A stretch of 64,000 bases of DNA, from NCBI GenBank assembly GCA_017460395.1, contig JAFUBA010000203.1, positions 45,767 through 109,766 of the forward strand. The letters run 5' to 3'. A program made the translations under genes and the position numbers. Numbering within the stretch: position 1 is the stretch's first letter; each line of letters begins with the position of its first letter. Source of the stretch: Clostridia bacterium. GTDB lineage: Bacteria; Bacillota; Clostridia; Christensenellales; Aristaeellaceae. This document shows positions 62,310 through 64,000 of this stretch, piece by piece. The notes beneath the pieces were generated by a model that ran no database searches, was not told where the DNA came from, and saw nothing but the letters and a program-made list of their open reading frames with translations.

Positions 62310-62651
62310 ATGGCAATTACAAGATCATACAATCGAAAAACCGACACGTACTATGCATACGAGACAACGTATGTCTGGAGCGAGGAAAAGCAAAAAAAAG
62401 TTCAGAAAAGACGCTGCATCGGTAAGATTGATCCGAAGACGGACAAGATTATGCCGACTGGTAAAAGGGGGCGGCCGCGCGCTAAAAACACCAATATCAC
62501 CGCAGACAATTCTCAAGATGACAGAGAAATTAGCATGCTGAACCAGCAAAATTATCGACACTTTATGAAAATAACTGCTGCAAATATCACCGAAATTCAA
62601 ACACTTCTTGGCGAAATCGCACAGGAGATGGGTAAGCTATCAAAAGACTGA
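62310..62651 (+). CDS. Small accessory protein of the IS630 element
   Basis: The 113-residue protein begins AITRSYNRKTDTYYAYETTYVW and has a basic middle (KRGRPRAKN) and a helical C-terminus. The N-terminal 50 residues belong to a domain often seen at the start of, or beside, transposases of several families. It is closely related to the orphan protein encoded at 5454-5810. AGAAGGAGGATATT precedes the ATG. Role unknown; it may guide or regulate transposition. It ends 52 bases before the transposase start. Confidence 0.82.
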   Translation: MAITRSYNRKTDTYYAYETTYVWSEEKQKKVQKRRCIGKIDPKTDKIMPTGKRGRPRAKNTNITADNSQDDREISMLNQQNYRHFMKITAANITEIQTLLGEIAQEMGKLSKD

Positions 62652-62703
62652 TCATGATCAAAGTTTCCTCCTTTATGCGATTTTAGAAGAAAGCGGTGAT
62701 AGC

Positions 62704-63915
62704 ATGGCTAAATCTCAGCAGTATCATGTCGCATTATCTCAAGACGAACGCAAACTAATCAAACACTATTACAAAGCTTCGCTAAAGAGCACGACGAGAG
62801 CAAACCGCTATAAAATCTTGCTTGTCAGTGATGAAAATCGCCAAAAGACAAAAATGACATACAAAGAGATTGCTGCAAAGGTAGGTGTCTCAGAGCCGAC
62901 GGTTATCAACACATTGAAGTTGTTCACTAAGGAAGGCGTAGAGGCACTTGATAAAATCAAACGAAGCAATCGTTCAAATGTCGCAAACCTAAAAGTGGAT
63001 GGTGACTTGGAAGCCAAAATCATTGCTATGGCATGTGGAACCAAACCCGAAGGTTATGCTCAATGGACTTTGTCCTTGCTTGAAGAATACGTTGCGGTTT
63101 TGTTGGAGCAAGATAAATCTTATGACTTTGATCATCTGGACAGATCTACGATCGGTCGCGCCTTACTCCGCAATCAATTGCGACCACATTTGAATAAATA
63201 TTGGTGCATACCCCCTGAGAATGATGCAGAATTTGTAGCACGAATGGAGGATGTACTGGATGTATACAAACGCCAATATGATCCTGAATATCCTGTCTGG
63301 TGCATGGATGAAAAACCTTATCAACTATTGGATGATGCGCGGAAGCCATTGCCCATGCGCATAGGTAATATCGAGAAGATTGATTCAGAATATGTCAGGG
63401 ACGGAACAGTAGCAGTTTTCTGCTTTATCCAACCACATACGGGACGAATTGTCCAAAAAGTAGAGGAAACCAGAACTGCTGTAGATTGGGCAGAAAAGAT
63501 CAAGTATTTAGTGGATGTAATTGCTCCTGACGCGAAAAAGATTACGTTGGTTATGGATAATCTCAATACCCATAGTGATGCTTCTTTGTACAAAACATTT
63601 CCGCCGGCAGATGCCAGAAGAATAGCAAGAAAGTTGGATATCCATTATACGCCTAAACATGGAAGCTGGTTGGATATTGCTGAAATAGGCATTCATATCT
63701 TGACCAAGCAGTGCCTGAACAGAAGAATTCCATCTATCGAGATACTACGTAAAGAACTGGACGCTTGGGAAAGCCACTATAATCAAAATTCGAAGCCCAT
63801 AGATTGGCAGTTCACGATAGAACAAGCTCGTATAAAATTACATCGCGTTTATCCGGATATCGATAAAGAAAAAGCAGCAAGAGACAGTCGCAGAAAAGAA
63901 AAACAGAAGGCCTGA
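62704..63915 (+). CDS. IS630-family transposase
   Basis: The 403-residue transposase has an N-terminal helix-turn-helix (about residues 50-75, KEIAAKVGVSEPTVINTLKLF) and the DDE catalytic triad typical of IS630/Tc1: Asp202 in WCMDEKPYQ, Asp285 in LVMDNLNTH and Glu327 in GSWLDIAEI. It is intact, so the element may be active. ATG 62704 is chosen because it aligns with the family start (AKSQQYHVALSQDE) and follows GGTGAT; an in-frame ATG at 62608 overlaps the accessory gene. Confidence 0.95.
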   Translation: MAKSQQYHVALSQDERKLIKHYYKASLKSTTRANRYKILLVSDENRQKTKMTYKEIAAKVGVSEPTVINTLKLFTKEGVEALDKIKRSNRSNVANLKVDGDLEAKIIAMACGTKPEGYAQWTLSLLEEYVAVLLEQDKSYDFDHLDRSTIGRALLRNQLRPHLNKYWCIPPENDAEFVARMEDVLDVYKRQYDPEYPVWCMDEKPYQLLDDARKPLPMRIGNIEKIDSEYVRDGTVAVFCFIQPHTGRIVQKVEETRTAVDWAEKIKYLVDVIAPDAKKITLVMDNLNTHSDASLYKTFPPADARRIARKLDIHYTPKHGSWLDIAEIGIHILTKQCLNRRIPSIEILRKELDAWESHYNQNSKPIDWQFTIEQARIKLHRVYPDIDKEKAARDSRRKEKQKA

Positions 63916-63917
63916 AA

Positions 63918-63935
63918 CAGCATAGATATATGCTG
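63918..63935 (+). terminator. Small hairpin after the transposase gene
   Basis: CAGCATA (63918-63924) pairs with TATGCTG (63929-63935) around GATA, right after the transposase stop. It lacks a T tract, so its termination strength is doubtful. Confidence 0.4.
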
Positions 63936-63970
63936 AATGGCCCATTCTTGAAGGGCGTAGAGCATGAAAA

Positions 63971-64000
63971 TTTAACTAAAAATGTCGTTGCGACAATGCA
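63971..64000 (+). repeat. Right terminal inverted repeat of the IS630 element (window edge)
   Basis: The final 30 bases are the reverse complement of the left repeat at 62131-62160, with a few mismatches. The last base or bases of the element and the target TA lie outside the window. Confidence 0.88.

Larger units (their letters stand above)
62130..64000 (+). mobile_element. IS630-family insertion sequence (right end cut by the window)
   Basis: The left end at about 62130 (TGCATTGTCGCAA, then ATTTTTAGTTA) matches the reverse complement of the last 30 bases of the window (TGCATTGTCGCAA...ATTTTTAGTTA) with only two differences in the first 27 bases. Between them lie a small accessory gene and a DDE transposase of IS630 type. 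A TA at 62128-62129 fits the TA target duplicated by this family. If the left end starts at G62130, the right end should finish one base after the window, followed by TA. Base content is far more AT-rich than the flanks, which suggests recent arrival. Confidence 0.92.

Noticed and set aside
1..64000. tRNA, rRNA or CRISPR loci
   Set aside because: No cloverleaf, rRNA segment or spaced repeat array was recognised by eye anywhere in the window; a dedicated tRNA and CRISPR search would be needed to exclude them fully.

Overview
The window looks like a chromosomal segment of a moderately GC-rich Bacillota bacterium, probably an anaerobic gut or rumen clostridium. The support is the Firmicutes order of the S10-spc ribosomal cluster with adk-map-KOW-infA-rpmJ at its end, zinc-binding S14, L24 and L36, an LplABC-type sugar transporter without its own ATPase, a type III pantothenate kinase, a zinc-LID adenylate kinase and rubredoxin. 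The exact family is inference; nothing here fixes a genus.

Layout. 1-5.8 kb holds a pantothenate uptake/phosphorylation pair (ECF S component and coaX), a stand-alone Fic protein, a zinc-ribbon membrane protein, a secreted L,D-transpeptidase and a small orphan protein related to an insertion-sequence accessory protein. 5.8-11.5 kb is one minus-strand operon, deoR-type regulator, BadF-type sugar kinase, sbcD, sbcC. It diverges from a plus-strand sugar operon (11.8-17.0 kb: toroid-like carbohydrate enzyme, two permeases, binding protein). 17-20.5 kb carries a lipase-like membrane protein, a flavodoxin-fold reductase and pgsA. 20.6-36.9 kb is a 27-gene ribosomal/secretion cluster (rpsJ to rpmJ) on the minus strand, with a structured leader, followed by a large membrane-anchored beta-propeller protein. 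37-40.4 kb holds divergent GH43 and GH31 glycosidases. 40.4-46 kb is a minus-strand run of a serine acetyltransferase and four exported proteins (PIG-L deacetylase, RCC1 repeats, C39-like cysteine peptidase, SIMPL).

46-56 kb holds an XRE regulator, rubredoxin and a tightly packed plus-strand Wadjet operon (jetA-jetB-jetC-jetD). This operon is preceded by a stop/start-coupled cytosolic-type 5'-nucleotidase and followed by an ATGA-coupled GH105-like hydrolase. 56-58.7 kb is a four-gene minus-strand operon (GNAT, YkgJ-like, class I amidotransferase, glucose-1-phosphate cytidylyltransferase). A MATE exporter and an ECF sigma/anti-sigma pair follow.

The window ends inside an AT-rich IS630-family element (about 62130 to at least 64000). 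It has a small accessory gene, a DDE transposase and matching terminal inverted repeats. It has split a short gene that begins with a signal peptide. Between its left end and its first gene lies a perfect 16-bp parS palindrome (TGTTTCACGTGAAACA, 62205-62220), the ParB/Spo0J binding consensus.

The strongest leads are the expanded Wadjet operon, the parS-bearing insertion sequence with its orphan accessory homologue 56 kb away, and the structured leader of the S10 operon. All positions and motifs were read by eye; no search or folding program was run.
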